Assembly (NCBI RefSeq): GCF_900142215.1
Contig: NZ_FRAC01000021.1
Span: 1-64,000, forward strand
DNA from: Anaerocolumna jejuensis DSM 15929
Lineage (GTDB): Bacteria > Bacillota > Clostridia > Lachnospirales > Lachnospiraceae
Reading direction: 5' to 3'
Length of the DNA stretch: 64,000 nt
The position numbers were made by a program, and so were the translations under genes. The notes under the pieces were generated by a model. The model saw only the letters and a list, made by a program, of their open reading frames with translations, was not told where the DNA came from and ran no database searches. Below, piece by piece: positions 33,567-41,993 of this stretch. The number at the start of each line of letters is the position of its first letter. Position 1 is the first letter of the stretch.

Positions 33567-33646
33567 GGGTATCATAAGTCAATCATAAAAAATGCAGGGA
33601 AGCGGCTTTCGCGGAGCTGAGTGTATTTCGATACTCCAGGTATCCA
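33567..33646. repeat. Repeat family B, second copy
   Basis: Contains AATGCAGGGAAGCGGCTTTC and then GCGGAGCTGAGTGTATTTCG. The core matches the reverse complement of 5397-5473 (about 28 of 35 bases); the outer arms are diverged but still carry GGTATC ends. Confidence 0.55.
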
Positions 33647-33693
33647 TCCAATATACATGACATTTTGAAGCCCACACATATTTGTTATTTTTA

Positions 33694-33837
33694 TTATTTT
33701 TTCTGATTGATAGGGCCGGTACCTTCTCTGACCACGTTATGGGTCTGATTCTGGTTTTCCGGTGTTTCCTTATGGGTGGTCTGGTTAAAGGTTTCCCTGA
33801 CTTTACGCCATTCTTCTTTTTCTGCTTCCTTCTTCAT
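33694..33837 (-). CDS. Small hydrophilic protein, 47 aa
   Basis: ATG 33835-33837 has GGAGG seven bases upstream. The product is highly charged, starts MKKEAEKEEWRKVRETFNQ, and continues with a Thr/Asn/Gln-rich tail ending GPINQKK. No membrane segment. I do not recognise a family; size and composition resemble small stress- or sporulation-linked proteins, which is only an impression. It is transcribed away from the regulator at 33980 and ends before a terminator hairpin. Confidence 0.6.
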   Translation of the reverse strand: MKKEAEKEEWRKVRETFNQTTHKETPENQNQTHNVVREGTGPINQKK

Positions 33838-33979
33838 ATCTATGCCTCCATACAGTATTTTTAACAGTATTTGCAGCATGATTTTATTTATTCATCCGGT
33901 TCATACTAACAGCCATAACAGGATAAATTACATAACACCTGGACATACTGCAATAATAAACTTATTTGGAGAAATACAA

Positions 33980-34516
33980 ATGGATAATCAAGATAAAATA
34001 AAAGAAGAACTTTATACTATTATATTAAATGACGGTAACTGCATCAAAAATAACGAGCAATATTATTTTGCCTGCGGAGTTGCCCTTACCGCACTGCTTT
34101 TTGCAAAGGAGTACAGTGATTCCACAAACACTTCCATCTACGAAGAACTGCTGGATGCCAATAACCTGAAGGAATTCAGAATAAAAATCAATACCCTGAT
34201 TGAACAGAGCCTGGATTATATTGAACAGCTTCCTGCCTATAAGGGCAATTTATTCCGTTATATTCTGGACTATACACCAAGTGAAAATATTGAACGGATA
34301 GATTATAAGGAATCTTTTTTAACAGGAACCTCCAATTCCATATCATTCTTTGAAACAAATCCCATCCCGGTTACAGCTTATGCTGCCATGCATGGTGTCA
34401 GTCCCAGCACCGTCCGCTACCATATTAATAAAAAACATTTAAAAACATCTGAAAAGGTCGGACGACTTCTTTTTATTTCAAAAGACGAGCCCTATCCGAA
34501 AAGATTAAAAAAGTAA
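33980..34516 (+). CDS. Predicted DNA-binding protein with C-terminal helix-turn-helix
   Basis: 178 residues from MDNQDKIK (ATG 33980, GGAG upstream). The N-terminal ~120 residues are helical and acidic (CGVALTALLFAKEY, SLDYIEQLPAYKGN). The C-terminal part (~128-178) has TAYAAMHGVSPSTVRYHI followed by a basic stretch, an excisionase/MerR-like helix-turn-helix. The helical part resembles a ligand or partner-binding region; no family is recognised. A longer reading frame upstream overlaps the opposite-strand 47-aa gene and is not needed. It is probably a regulator or a small mobile-element protein; neighbours do not decide. Confidence 0.65.
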   Translation: MDNQDKIKEELYTIILNDGNCIKNNEQYYFACGVALTALLFAKEYSDSTNTSIYEELLDANNLKEFRIKINTLIEQSLDYIEQLPAYKGNLFRYILDYTPSENIERIDYKESFLTGTSNSISFFETNPIPVTAYAAMHGVSPSTVRYHINKKHLKTSEKVGRLLFISKDEPYPKRLKK

Positions 34517-34557
34517 AAGCCATCGCCTGAAAACCTTTCCTCTTCCAGGCTCCTTGT

Positions 34558-35769
34558 CTAAAAATAATCCGAAAAATAAGGGGTCTGCTGCTCAATTGCA
34601 TCCTCCAGCATATCCACCGTCTCCGGACTGCAGGAAATACGCCCGATTCTGTATAAGTAATCCGGACGCTTGTAGCCTAGAAGCATGGTTGTCATGGTCT
34701 GGATGTCTATCCTGTCCGAACATTTTTCCGTTGTATGGATAACTTCACCCTTTCCTCCGGCCGTTATATGCAGGCGGAAGGTACCCTGATTCCAGGAAAG
34801 CAGAGGGTCATCAAGGGTAAAGGTCCACTCCCTGTCTGCCGTATCCGGTTTAAAGGGATACTGGGCAACAAACTTCTCCACATCCACTATACGCGCCATA
34901 AAATAAGGTGATATGGTTTCTTTTATATCCGCATCCTCTAAAAGAAAAGCCAGCGGTTCATCGGTATGGATATTTCCTATTACCTTCGATATCATGGAAA
35001 AATGTGCACTGATAAAATTCCAGATTCCGATGCGGGCTTCTTCATTGATAAATATGATATCCTTGATATGGAAAACCTCATCGGAAATCCAATAAATAAC
35101 ATAGCCATCGGGCTGTCCCTCTTCATTGTAGTAAATGGCGGCCATTAAATCATCCGTATCCCACAGCCAGTACTCATTCCAGGCAAGGTCATTTCGAAGC
35201 ATAGCTCCATGGGCCTGGAGGGCAAAACGCTCATATGCCTTTTTCACCTGGTCACTTTCTACGGTTACACGCTCTATTTCTCCTGTTACCCGCTTATTCT
35301 TAGGTAACTGGTAATCATTGATCTCAAAAGTAATGACATCGGATATGATTTCCCAGCCCTTTCTGCGGTAATAGGGAATAGAATAAGGGAATAGATAGGA
35401 TATGGACTGTTTGCACTTTCGCATATTCTCAAGTGCCTGGCACAAAAGCTTATGCATCAGCCCCTGGCCGGAGTATTCCGGATAGGTACCCACTCCCGTA
35501 AGGCCTCCCATGTCATAGGTCTGGTTAAAGATACGCACCTGAAAAGGGTATACCGCCACCTGAGATATCAGTTTGTCCCCGTCAAACCAGCCAAGAACAT
35601 CTGCCTGCTCTAACACAGGGGACTTGGCCCGGATGATTTCATCCTCCTCCCAGCCGCTCTGATGCAGCTCCCTGTCCGTAACCTGAAAAACATATCTTAA
35701 CAACTGGTTATACTGTTCCAGATGCTCCACGCCTACTTTTTTCATTTTTAACTGTTTTCTTCTGCTCAT
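34558..35769 (-). CDS. Eis-type GNAT acetyltransferase with SCP2-like domain
   Basis: 403 residues from MSRRKQLKMKK (ATG 35767-35769). First GNAT domain with the acetyl-CoA loop MGGLTGVGTYPEYSGQGLMHKL (read as TGVGTYPEY and SGQGLMHK), a second degenerate GNAT domain (~190-290), and a C-terminal SCP2-like domain (~300-403, FTLDDPLLSWNQGTFRL, then the C-terminal TPYFSDYF carboxylate expected in Eis). Relatives acetylate aminoglycosides, peptides or lysines. GGGAG five bases before the ATG is part of the last 78-bp repeat. The reading frame stays open through all three repeats (26 codons each), so longer forms starting inside the repeats are possible. Confidence 0.85.
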   Translation of the reverse strand: MSRRKQLKMKKVGVEHLEQYNQLLRYVFQVTDRELHQSGWEEDEIIRAKSPVLEQADVLGWFDGDKLISQVAVYPFQVRIFNQTYDMGGLTGVGTYPEYSGQGLMHKLLCQALENMRKCKQSISYLFPYSIPYYRRKGWEIISDVITFEINDYQLPKNKRVTGEIERVTVESDQVKKAYERFALQAHGAMLRNDLAWNEYWLWDTDDLMAAIYYNEEGQPDGYVIYWISDEVFHIKDIIFINEEARIGIWNFISAHFSMISKVIGNIHTDEPLAFLLEDADIKETISPYFMARIVDVEKFVAQYPFKPDTADREWTFTLDDPLLSWNQGTFRLHITAGGKGEVIHTTEKCSDRIDIQTMTTMLLGYKRPDYLYRIGRISCSPETVDMLEDAIEQQTPYFSDYF

Positions 35770-35772
35770 ACT

Positions 35773-36006
35773 TGCTCCCATTGCATACTGCAGACTGGTC
35801 TGCGGTACTGCCATTAATAATAGAGTGTGAAAGCGCTTTTCTTTCACATTTGCTCCCATTGCATACCGCAGACAAGTCTGCGGTACTGCCATAAATAATG
35901 GAGTGTGAATGTGCTTTTCTTTCACATTTGCTCCCATTGCATACCGCAGACAAGTCTGCGGTACTGCCATAAATAATGGAGTGTGAATGTGCTTTTCTTT
36001 CACACT
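35773..36006. repeat. Repeat family A: three 78-bp tandem copies
   Basis: Units begin at 35773, 35851 and 35929 (period 78). Each has the stem TACCGCAGAC/GTCTGCGGTA (copy 1: TACTGCAGAC), an outer pairing CTCCCATT/AATAATGGAG, and a second hairpin GTGTGAA...TTTCACAC. The period is a multiple of three. In the minus-strand frame of the acetyltransferase they read as 26-residue repeats (KEKHIHTPLFMAVPQ...). Diverged copies lie between kdpB and kdpC. Confidence 0.85.
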
Positions 36007-36051
36007 TTCCTCGTTTCTGTGCTGCTTAATAGATTCTCTTATTTTGTATGT

Positions 36052-36855
36052 TTATAAAATTCTTACCTGAATTTCCGTTAAGAATTCTTCCTGCCGGATG
36101 GTCTCCCTGTTGTCAATCAAATACAGTTCAAAGGGATTGCCCCTTATCGTATATCCCTTTTCCCCGGCAAAGGAAAGCATGTGATTGATGCATTCCGTGC
36201 TCTTTTGATATTCCCCCCTGTAATAGCAGGAAAGGTACTGCCCTTCCGGTATGAGAAAATCATATTGCTCTGCCGAAGGTTCCAGAATAAAGAATACATT
36301 GTGGTATCCTCCGGTAATCCCCTTTTGGAGGTCCTCCATATCTACCGCCGCTCCAATGGCCAGATTTCCAAAGTCACGAATCTTGCCTTCATGCTTACGA
36401 TGCAGCTTTTTTACCGCAAAGTCCATCTCCTCATCCCTGGTAATATGTTCGTTCAGGCGGACACAGGGACGCTCTGGCAATGATTTCACCGTATAGATAT
36501 CCGGCTCTATTTTGACTGCCTTCTTTAAGGCGGCCATGCGGTCCCTGATAATCTGCTTCCTTAGCTTTAACTGTTTTACCTGCTCTGTGATATATTCTTC
36601 TTCCTCCTGCAAAAGGGCCAGGGTATTGTCTATGCTCTGGTGCTCGAGATATTCCCTGATCTGCTTCATGGAAAAATCCAGTCTTCTCAAGTCTGCAATA
36701 ATATTCAGCTTATAGATATCCTTGAGGCTGTAAAGCCTGTAGCCGTTCGTATCCCTTCTAGGCTTCAGGATGCCGAGTTTTTCATAATAACGCAGGGAGT
36801 CCACTCCAATTCCATAAAGCTTTGATATTTCATTAATTTTATAGTAATCCTTCAC
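36052..36855 (-). CDS. MerR-family regulator with GyrI-like effector domain
   Basis: 267 residues starting at GTG 36853-36855 (VKDYYKINEISKLYG), with AAGGAGG ten bases upstream; the ATG at 36889-36891 lies before that ribosome site. MerR winged helix ~1-70 (KINEISKLYGIGVDSLRYYE, wing GYRLYS), coiled coil ~75-120, then a GyrI-like ligand domain (~125-267, LPERPCVRLNEHIT; PEGQYLSCYYRG), as in BmrR. It probably senses lipophilic cations. TATAAT on the minus strand (36928-36933) is its promoter -10. The divergent YitT-type membrane protein is a candidate target. Confidence 0.85.
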   Translation of the reverse strand: MKDYYKINEISKLYGIGVDSLRYYEKLGILKPRRDTNGYRLYSLKDIYKLNIIADLRRLDFSMKQIREYLEHQSIDNTLALLQEEEEYITEQVKQLKLRKQIIRDRMAALKKAVKIEPDIYTVKSLPERPCVRLNEHITRDEEMDFAVKKLHRKHEGKIRDFGNLAIGAAVDMEDLQKGITGGYHNVFFILEPSAEQYDFLIPEGQYLSCYYRGEYQKSTECINHMLSFAGEKGYTIRGNPFELYLIDNRETIRQEEFLTEIQVRIL

Positions 36856-36927
36856 GGATATACCGCCTCCTTGCGGCTGAAATAAATTCATATAAGATTT
36901 CAGTAAATTTCAATACTTGACATTAGT

Positions 36928-36933
36928 ATTATA
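36928..36933 (-). promoter_or_regulatory. -10 box of the GyrI-type merR gene
   Basis: TATAAT on the minus strand, about 70 bases before the GTG start. A TTGACA at 36917-36922 on the other strand overlaps it and could be the -35 for the divergent membrane gene (its -10 is not clear), so both genes may share this control region. Confidence 0.45.
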
Positions 36934-37009
36934 CCAGAGTTTAAACTAAATTGGTAGGGATATCAACTCTCTAAAAAGAGTATATCACAATTAGAAAGGT
37001 AAGATTGCT

Positions 37010-37687
37010 ATGTTTTTCTCAAAAAATAAAAAAAGACTTTTAACTCCCGGAAGATTTGCAGTAATCCTCCTCGGAACTGCTATCTCCTCCTTTGGAATAT
37101 ATAATATCCACAGGCAGACACACATTACCGAAGGCGGTGTATTAGGGCTGATTCTCCTTTTGAACAACTGGACAGGTATATCTCCTTCCCTTTTGACTCC
37201 TTTACTGGATATCCTCTGTTACGCTCTGGCCTTCCGGTATCTGGGAAAGGATTTTATTAAAGTGTCCCTCATTTCGACCTTAAGCCTGGCTGGTTTTTTT
37301 AAGCTGTGGGAACAGTTTCCTCCGGTACTGCCGGACCTTTCCGCCTACCCCCTTGCTGCTGCCATTGCCGGAGGACTTTTTGTCGGAATCGGAGTGGGCC
37401 TTATTATCCGGCAGGGAGCCTCAAGCGGCGGTGATGACGCCCTGGCATTGATAATCTCAAAGCTTGCCCACTGCCGTATTTCCTGGGTATACCTTGCCAC
37501 GGATATTACAGTCCTGCTGTTATCCTTATCCTATATCCCTTTGGGCCGTATTGCCTATTCCCTGGTAACGGTGACAATCTCCTCCCTTCTGATAGAACGC
37601 GTACAGATGATGGGAGCCGGTTCGAAAGCCAAAAAGGCTCCCATTCCGGCACTAGAGGCACTGGAAAAGGACCTTTCTTCAAATTAG
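37010..37687 (+). CDS. YitT-family membrane protein
   Basis: 225 residues with five to six membrane helices. The pattern GTAISSFGIYNIHRQTHITEGG, split here as FGIYNIHRQ and ITEGGVLGL, plus GVGLIIRQGASSGGDDALAL is typical of the YitT (DUF161) family. No C-terminal DUF2179 domain is present; the protein ends with a short basic tail. Function is unknown; relatives have been suggested to be transporters. The ATG has AAAGGT upstream. It is divergent from the MerR regulator, with only 154 bases between starts. Confidence 0.8.
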   Translation: MFFSKNKKRLLTPGRFAVILLGTAISSFGIYNIHRQTHITEGGVLGLILLLNNWTGISPSLLTPLLDILCYALAFRYLGKDFIKVSLISTLSLAGFFKLWEQFPPVLPDLSAYPLAAAIAGGLFVGIGVGLIIRQGASSGGDDALALIISKLAHCRISWVYLATDITVLLLSLSYIPLGRIAYSLVTVTISSLLIERVQMMGAGSKAKKAPIPALEALEKDLSSN

Positions 37688-37874
37688 CAGCAATCGGGCC
37701 CTTTCGGACGGTCATTCACTTGTTTTGTCCATCGATGAATTATTGTATACTTTTTTGACCGCCCTCCCGTATATCCAAAAGGTTGGAAAATGGGCCAAAA
37801 CGAAAATTTTCCACGTTTATGGAAATTATGGTACAATGGCAGAAAGCGACAAATAAATTTCATTCTGCAACAGT

Positions 37875-38059
37875 ATGATTATTGGGTCCATTGGAGATGT
37901 TTATTTCAAAAAGGGAATGTATTCACAAGCACATGAATGTTTTGATAAAGTACGAGGAAATTTTAGTGGTGAGGGATATTTGAGCCTGATGAGGATGAGA
38001 AAGATGAAGGGCAAAAATATTTTGAATTCTTAAAAACTCATGTTGAACATATCGAGTAA
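37875..38059 (+). pseudogene. Broken gene remnant (TPR-like) before ankyrin-like gene
   Basis: The frame from ATG 37875 gives MIIGSIGDVYFKKGMYSQAH and then ECFDKVRGNFSGEGY, a tetratricopeptide-like pattern. It then shifts: the sensible continuation EPDEDEKDEGQKYFEF, LKTHVEHIE ends at TAA 38057-38059 in another frame. The change lies in TATTTGAG near 37978-37985. No ribosome site is seen before the ATG, so the 5' part may also be lost. It sits directly before the ankyrin-like gene and could be a decayed partner of it. Confidence 0.6.
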
Positions 38060-38106
38060 ATAGGCAAGGACTCAATAAATTTAAATATTAAAAGCGAGGG
38101 ATAACA

Positions 38107-38793
38107 ATGGATGAGCGTGAGTTAAGGGACAAGGCGGATAAGGTAAAAAGCAAAATGATAGCCGGTGAGTATTGTGACGCTGTAATCAAAAATGAAATCG
38201 AAAAAAATCCAGAACTGGTTCATGTTATTTTGCCTGCAACAACAAATCTGTTTGTCGAGGCAGTCAATTATAATTATTTTGAAATTGCAAGAAAGTTGAT
38301 GGAATATGGTTCAGATATTCACTTGTGCTGCCGGCCGAGCCTTTTTAAAGGCAATGCACTCAATGTGGCAAAGACTCCTGAAATGGCAGAATGGCTATTG
38401 AAATGTGGGGTTGAAATTGAAAAAAATTTGTCGCAAAGAAATCCTTTCGTAAATCCGGTTATTCATGCAGTTTCAATGAATAATGTTGACATGGCATTTT
38501 ATTGGCTGAAAAAGGAAACTGAACTTTTTTGTGATGATGAAACATACATTGCTGATATGTTTATTGAGGTATCAAAATGTGCGGTTATAATGAATCAAGA
38601 AGGTATGATTGCCCGGATTATGGAAGATGAAAAATTATATTACATTTTAAAAAAGTTATATTTACAAGAAACAGATGAAACATCTATTAAGCTATATTCA
38701 CAAACATTGCGAAAAATTAAAGTGAATGAATTACAAGGAAAGAAAAAAGAGCTAAGTAGTATTCTTCGTGCAAGGAAAAGTGATAGAAAATAA
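38107..38793 (+). CDS. Ankyrin-repeat-like protein, possible immunity protein
   Basis: 228 residues, ATG 38107 with GAGGG eight bases upstream. Residues ~25-150 show ankyrin-type helix pairs: LFVEAVNYNYFEIARKLMEY, GNALNVAKTPEMAEWLLKCG and VIHAVSMNNVDMAFYWLKK. The last 70 residues form a basic helical tail. Cytoplasmic, no signal. Small ankyrin proteins of this size are often immunity or antitoxin-like partners near polymorphic toxin loci, which would fit the broken gene just before it; no toxin is visible. AT-richer codon use than neighbours suggests transfer. A hairpin without a T-run follows (38795-38836). Confidence 0.6.
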   Translation: MDERELRDKADKVKSKMIAGEYCDAVIKNEIEKNPELVHVILPATTNLFVEAVNYNYFEIARKLMEYGSDIHLCCRPSLFKGNALNVAKTPEMAEWLLKCGVEIEKNLSQRNPFVNPVIHAVSMNNVDMAFYWLKKETELFCDDETYIADMFIEVSKCAVIMNQEGMIARIMEDEKLYYILKKLYLQETDETSIKLYSQTLRKIKVNELQGKKKELSSILRARKSDRK

Positions 38794-38916
38794 AACATCT
38801 TATTGGGTATAGTCCCGCCTATGGTAAATAAGATGTAATTCTCATACATAAGTAGTATCTATTATAATGATGAGAGAAATCATGTCTCCACTCTTTTTCC
38901 TTGACAGTCTGGATTT

Positions 38917-38995
38917 TTGCCGTAAAATGAAGCAGACGACAACGGGGAACAGGATAAAATCCTGCCTCGTTGTCGTCTGCTTCATTTTACGGCAA
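38917..38995. repeat. Perfect 28-bp inverted repeat (large hairpin)
   Basis: 38917-38944 and 38968-38995 are exact reverse complements (arm starts TTGCCGTAAAATGAAGCAG). Inside, AGGAT/ATCCT extends the stem; outside, CAGTC/GACTG adds to it after a bulge. It lies between the ankyrin-like and SGNH genes, which are convergent. There is no T-run on either side, so simple intrinsic termination is doubtful. Confidence 0.8.
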
Positions 38996-39040
38996 GACTG
39001 GCTTCGCTAAATTGATAATCAAAGCTATTACCTAAAAATT

Positions 39041-40429
39041 TTATTTTTCAACAACTCCATGCTTTAGCAGAAAATCCGTCCAGATACTGTAATAGGCCGC
39101 TTTTAAATGAATATTATCAAAGGTATATTTCGCCGGTATTCCGCCGGTACTGTCGGTAATAGCCTCATTTACATCGATATAAAAGATTTTCCTATTATCT
39201 GCAAGCAGCGCAAGGTGTTCATTCCTATCCTTGATATTCTTATTATTAAATATGGGGTCCGTATCTGACTTCTTTTTGGATACATTCATAATGCCTTCTA
39301 CGAAAATAATGGCATCCGGCTGCAGCTCTTTTATTCTGTCAACTACCTCTTTATATGCCTTCGTAAAGCTCTTTGCATTACCGGTGCCCATTTCGTTGAT
39401 GCCAAGCATAATATATATTTTCTGAAAGCTCTTCTTTTTTAAAGCATCTTCAATGGTAACCTTCTTGCCGCCGACCTCTGCTATCTTCTTATCAAATACA
39501 TCATAAATAGTAAGCCCTACATCTGCATAATAGGTGGGATTCTTCCAGCCGGAATAATCAGCAAGCCCTACTGTCCTGGAGTCACCGATGAACAGGGCAT
39601 CATTAAAATAGCTTTTTTTAACAGCAGCGAACTGGTAGGAATCTCCGGAGCCCGGCTTGCCTGTTTCCCCTGTATTGTCTTTGCTGCCTGGATTATCTCC
39701 TTTGCCCCCTGCTGTACCTTTTGTTGTACTGTTATCCCCGCCGTTGTTACCCGGTGCTTTGTCTGTGTTGTCCCCTTTATTACCGCCTGCGTGATTTTTA
39801 CCGCCGCCTGTACTGTTATTACCGGAGTCCTTATTATCGGAAGGCTTATCTGTATTATCCTGTGTGCCGTTACCGGAAGTATTACTGTCTGAACCGGTAT
39901 TATGGGAATTATCTGAGCCATTCCCCTTGGAGCCGTCATTTCCTGCTGACGTACCTTTATCTCCTGAGGTGCCTTTATCGGCTGATGTTCCCTTATCGCC
40001 CGATGTTCCTTTATCGGCTGATGTTCCTTTATCAGCTGATGTTCCTTTATCGGCTGATGTTCCTTTATCAGCTGAGCCTGCATTATCGTCCTTATTTCCT
40101 TTATCCTTAGTACCCTCTCCGGTTTCCTCTGATGCATCCTTTCCAGTAGTATTGTTATTTTCAGAAGTATTGTTACCTTCTGAAGCATTCTTGCCTTTAT
40201 CTGCGGAAGCAATGTCTTTTATCTCATTATCTCCATTTCCCTTCCAGGGATAATTTTTATCCTTCATGCCCTCAAAGACCACCGAAAGCTTTGGATTTTT
40301 CAGTAAGTTCACGGAATAACCCGCATAAACGGTATTTCCTCCCGTATATGCCATTATGGTAAGAATCAGAGTGCTTACAATGATCAGCACTATAAAGGGA
40401 TACCTCCCCATCCTCTTAAAAAATCTCAT
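39041..40429 (-). CDS. Membrane-anchored SGNH hydrolase with repeat linker
   Basis: 462 residues from MRFFKRMGRYP (ATG 40427-40429; GGAG upstream). One N-terminal membrane helix (~9-30), a long Gly/Asn/Ser/Asp/Lys-rich linker (~70-270) with seven DKGTS(A/G) hexapeptide repeats, then an SGNH/GDSL domain (~280-462). Block I is FIGDSRTVG, block III is GINEMG, and the Asp-His pair lies in DNIHLKA. It acts outside the membrane. The MBOAT gene lies just upstream on the same strand. This pairing occurs in systems that acetylate wall or exopolysaccharides (AlgI/AlgJ/AlgX, DltB/DltD, PatA/PatB), so it probably finishes or edits O-acyl transfer. Confidence 0.82.
   Translation of the reverse strand: MRFFKRMGRYPFIVLIIVSTLILTIMAYTGGNTVYAGYSVNLLKNPKLSVVFEGMKDKNYPWKGNGDNEIKDIASADKGKNASEGNNTSENNNTTGKDASEETGEGTKDKGNKDDNAGSADKGTSADKGTSADKGTSADKGTSGDKGTSADKGTSGDKGTSAGNDGSKGNGSDNSHNTGSDSNTSGNGTQDNTDKPSDNKDSGNNSTGGGKNHAGGNKGDNTDKAPGNNGGDNSTTKGTAGGKGDNPGSKDNTGETGKPGSGDSYQFAAVKKSYFNDALFIGDSRTVGLADYSGWKNPTYYADVGLTIYDVFDKKIAEVGGKKVTIEDALKKKSFQKIYIMLGINEMGTGNAKSFTKAYKEVVDRIKELQPDAIIFVEGIMNVSKKKSDTDPIFNNKNIKDRNEHLALLADNRKIFYIDVNEAITDSTGGIPAKYTFDNIHLKAAYYSIWTDFLLKHGVVEK
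39950..40078 (-). repeat. 18-bp tandem repeats coding for DKGTS(A/G) units
   Basis: Seven consecutive units of the type TCCTTTATCGGCTGATGT (plus-strand reading) encode the hexapeptide repeat in the linker of the SGNH protein. Such runs change length easily by slippage; period 18 keeps the frame. Confidence 0.85.
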
Positions 40430-40527
40430 ATCCTTCTCCATTTCTAAAAAGTTGAATTTTCAATTTATATATCTCTGTTTCTGTCAATGAAAATGACAAA
40501 AACACGCCGTCTACACTTTTTTGCATA

Positions 40528-41928
40528 TTAAAACTGGAAGTACATAAAGGGATTGTTTATTCCGTTTGAAAGCTGGTAGATACAATACCAGAAGACCAAA
40601 AATAAAATCCCTGTAAAAAGGATACTGTTTTTATATCTTTCATAAATTCTTTGCCCATAGGGGAAACAGAAAAAGATTCCAGCTATAAATAACCATTTGT
40701 ACTGTCCGAAATACTTTACAAAATCACCTGAATTTACATTGATACCGGGAACCAGATGAAACATCCTCCCCAGATAAATTCCGATATCCCCCAGATTGTT
40801 AATGGCAAATACCATCCAGGTAATCGGCATCACAAGCAGAATATAAAGTCTTGCCGCTATCCTTGATTTATCCAGCCAGGGCTTTATATACAGCTTTTCC
40901 AGCAAAATTAAAAGGAACAGCGTCAGCCCCCAAAGGATATAATTCCAGCTGGCTCCATGCCACAAACCGGTTAACAGCCATACTGCAAACAGATTAAAAA
41001 CAAGGCGTCCTTTTCCCTTTCTGTTACCTCCTAAGGGAATATAGACATAATTCTTAAACCATTGTCCAAGAGTGATGTGCCACCTGCGCCAGAATTCCGT
41101 TACGGATTTTGACATATAGGGATGTTTAAAGTTATCCGGCAATTCAAATCCCAACATCCATCCTATGCCGACTGCCATCAGCGTGTAACCATGAAAATCA
41201 AAATACAGCTGCAGAGTATACCCAATGGCACCCAGCCAGGCAAGAGGTGTCGAAACGCTTTGAAATCCTATGGTTTGTATATCATTCCACAAAATTCCGA
41301 TACGGTCAGCCAGCAGGACCTTCATTCCAAGACCGATGGTAAAGAGCTTCAATCCTGTTTCCGCTCTAAAAAGACTGATTCTGCGGTAAGCAAGCTGCTC
41401 CCTGATATCCCTGTAAGGTGTAATCGGTCCTGATACCAGCTTGGGAAACAGGAACAGATAGGTTCCAACGTAAACATAAGAAGGCTCTTCCTCTATCTCT
41501 CCACGGTAAACATCCACTACATAGGATACGGCCTGAAAAGTATAAAAGCTGATTCCCAGGGGCAATCCCATGCTTAAAGGTGCCAGCGAGGCTTTCAGGG
41601 AAAATACGTTCAGAATACCATTGATATTTTCAATTGTAAAATTTATGTATTTAAAGAAAAACAGCATGCCAAAATTATAAATCAGGGCTCCGACCAGCCA
41701 CGCTTTTCTCTTTGAGCTATCTTCCTGGTGCTTTATATTTTTTGCTGCGATAGTATTGACTATAACAGATAGGAAAAGTAAAATGAGATACTTATAATCA
41801 CCTAAAGTATAGAATACAATGCTTCCTATAAAGAGAACAATATTCCGGAACCTTGCAGGTGCAAGGTAATATATTATCAGAAATACCGGTAAGAAACGAA
41901 AAATAAACTCCAAACTACTAAAGACCAC
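40528..41928 (-). CDS. MBOAT-family membrane O-acyltransferase (AlgI/DltB-like)
   Basis: 466 residues with about eleven membrane helices. Typical MBOAT motifs: LPLGISFYTFQAVSY, PKLVSGPI, EFWRRWHITLGQWFKNYVY (read as WRRWHITLG and FKNYVYIPLGG), and the catalytic histidine region TGLWHGASWNYILWG. It moves acyl groups from cytoplasmic donors across the membrane to an extracellular polymer. The start is GTG 41926-41928 with GGGAGG eight bases upstream. It is followed, 98 bases later, by the SGNH gene, forming a two-gene O-acylation unit. The polymer is not identified by the neighbours. Confidence 0.9.
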   Translation of the reverse strand: MVFSSLEFIFRFLPVFLIIYYLAPARFRNIVLFIGSIVFYTLGDYKYLILLFLSVIVNTIAAKNIKHQEDSSKRKAWLVGALIYNFGMLFFFKYINFTIENINGILNVFSLKASLAPLSMGLPLGISFYTFQAVSYVVDVYRGEIEEEPSYVYVGTYLFLFPKLVSGPITPYRDIREQLAYRRISLFRAETGLKLFTIGLGMKVLLADRIGILWNDIQTIGFQSVSTPLAWLGAIGYTLQLYFDFHGYTLMAVGIGWMLGFELPDNFKHPYMSKSVTEFWRRWHITLGQWFKNYVYIPLGGNRKGKGRLVFNLFAVWLLTGLWHGASWNYILWGLTLFLLILLEKLYIKPWLDKSRIAARLYILLVMPITWMVFAINNLGDIGIYLGRMFHLVPGINVNSGDFVKYFGQYKWLFIAGIFFCFPYGQRIYERYKNSILFTGILFLVFWYCIYQLSNGINNPFMYFQF

Positions 41929-41993
41929 TGCATTGTCCTCCCTCGTGCTGTACTGTTATGGCCAGTCCTATTATTTGCCGCCACTAGTATTTT

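Noticed and set aside
34558..36003. 481-aa acetyltransferase including the 78-bp repeats as N-terminus
   Set aside because: The extension is made only of translated non-coding-type hairpin repeats, and a good GGAG-ATG start lies after them; kept as a finding because the frame is open.
39568..40212. Long frames (214 aa minus, 129 aa plus) over the SGNH linker
   Set aside because: Produced by the 18-bp repeats and low-complexity codons of the real gene in other frames.
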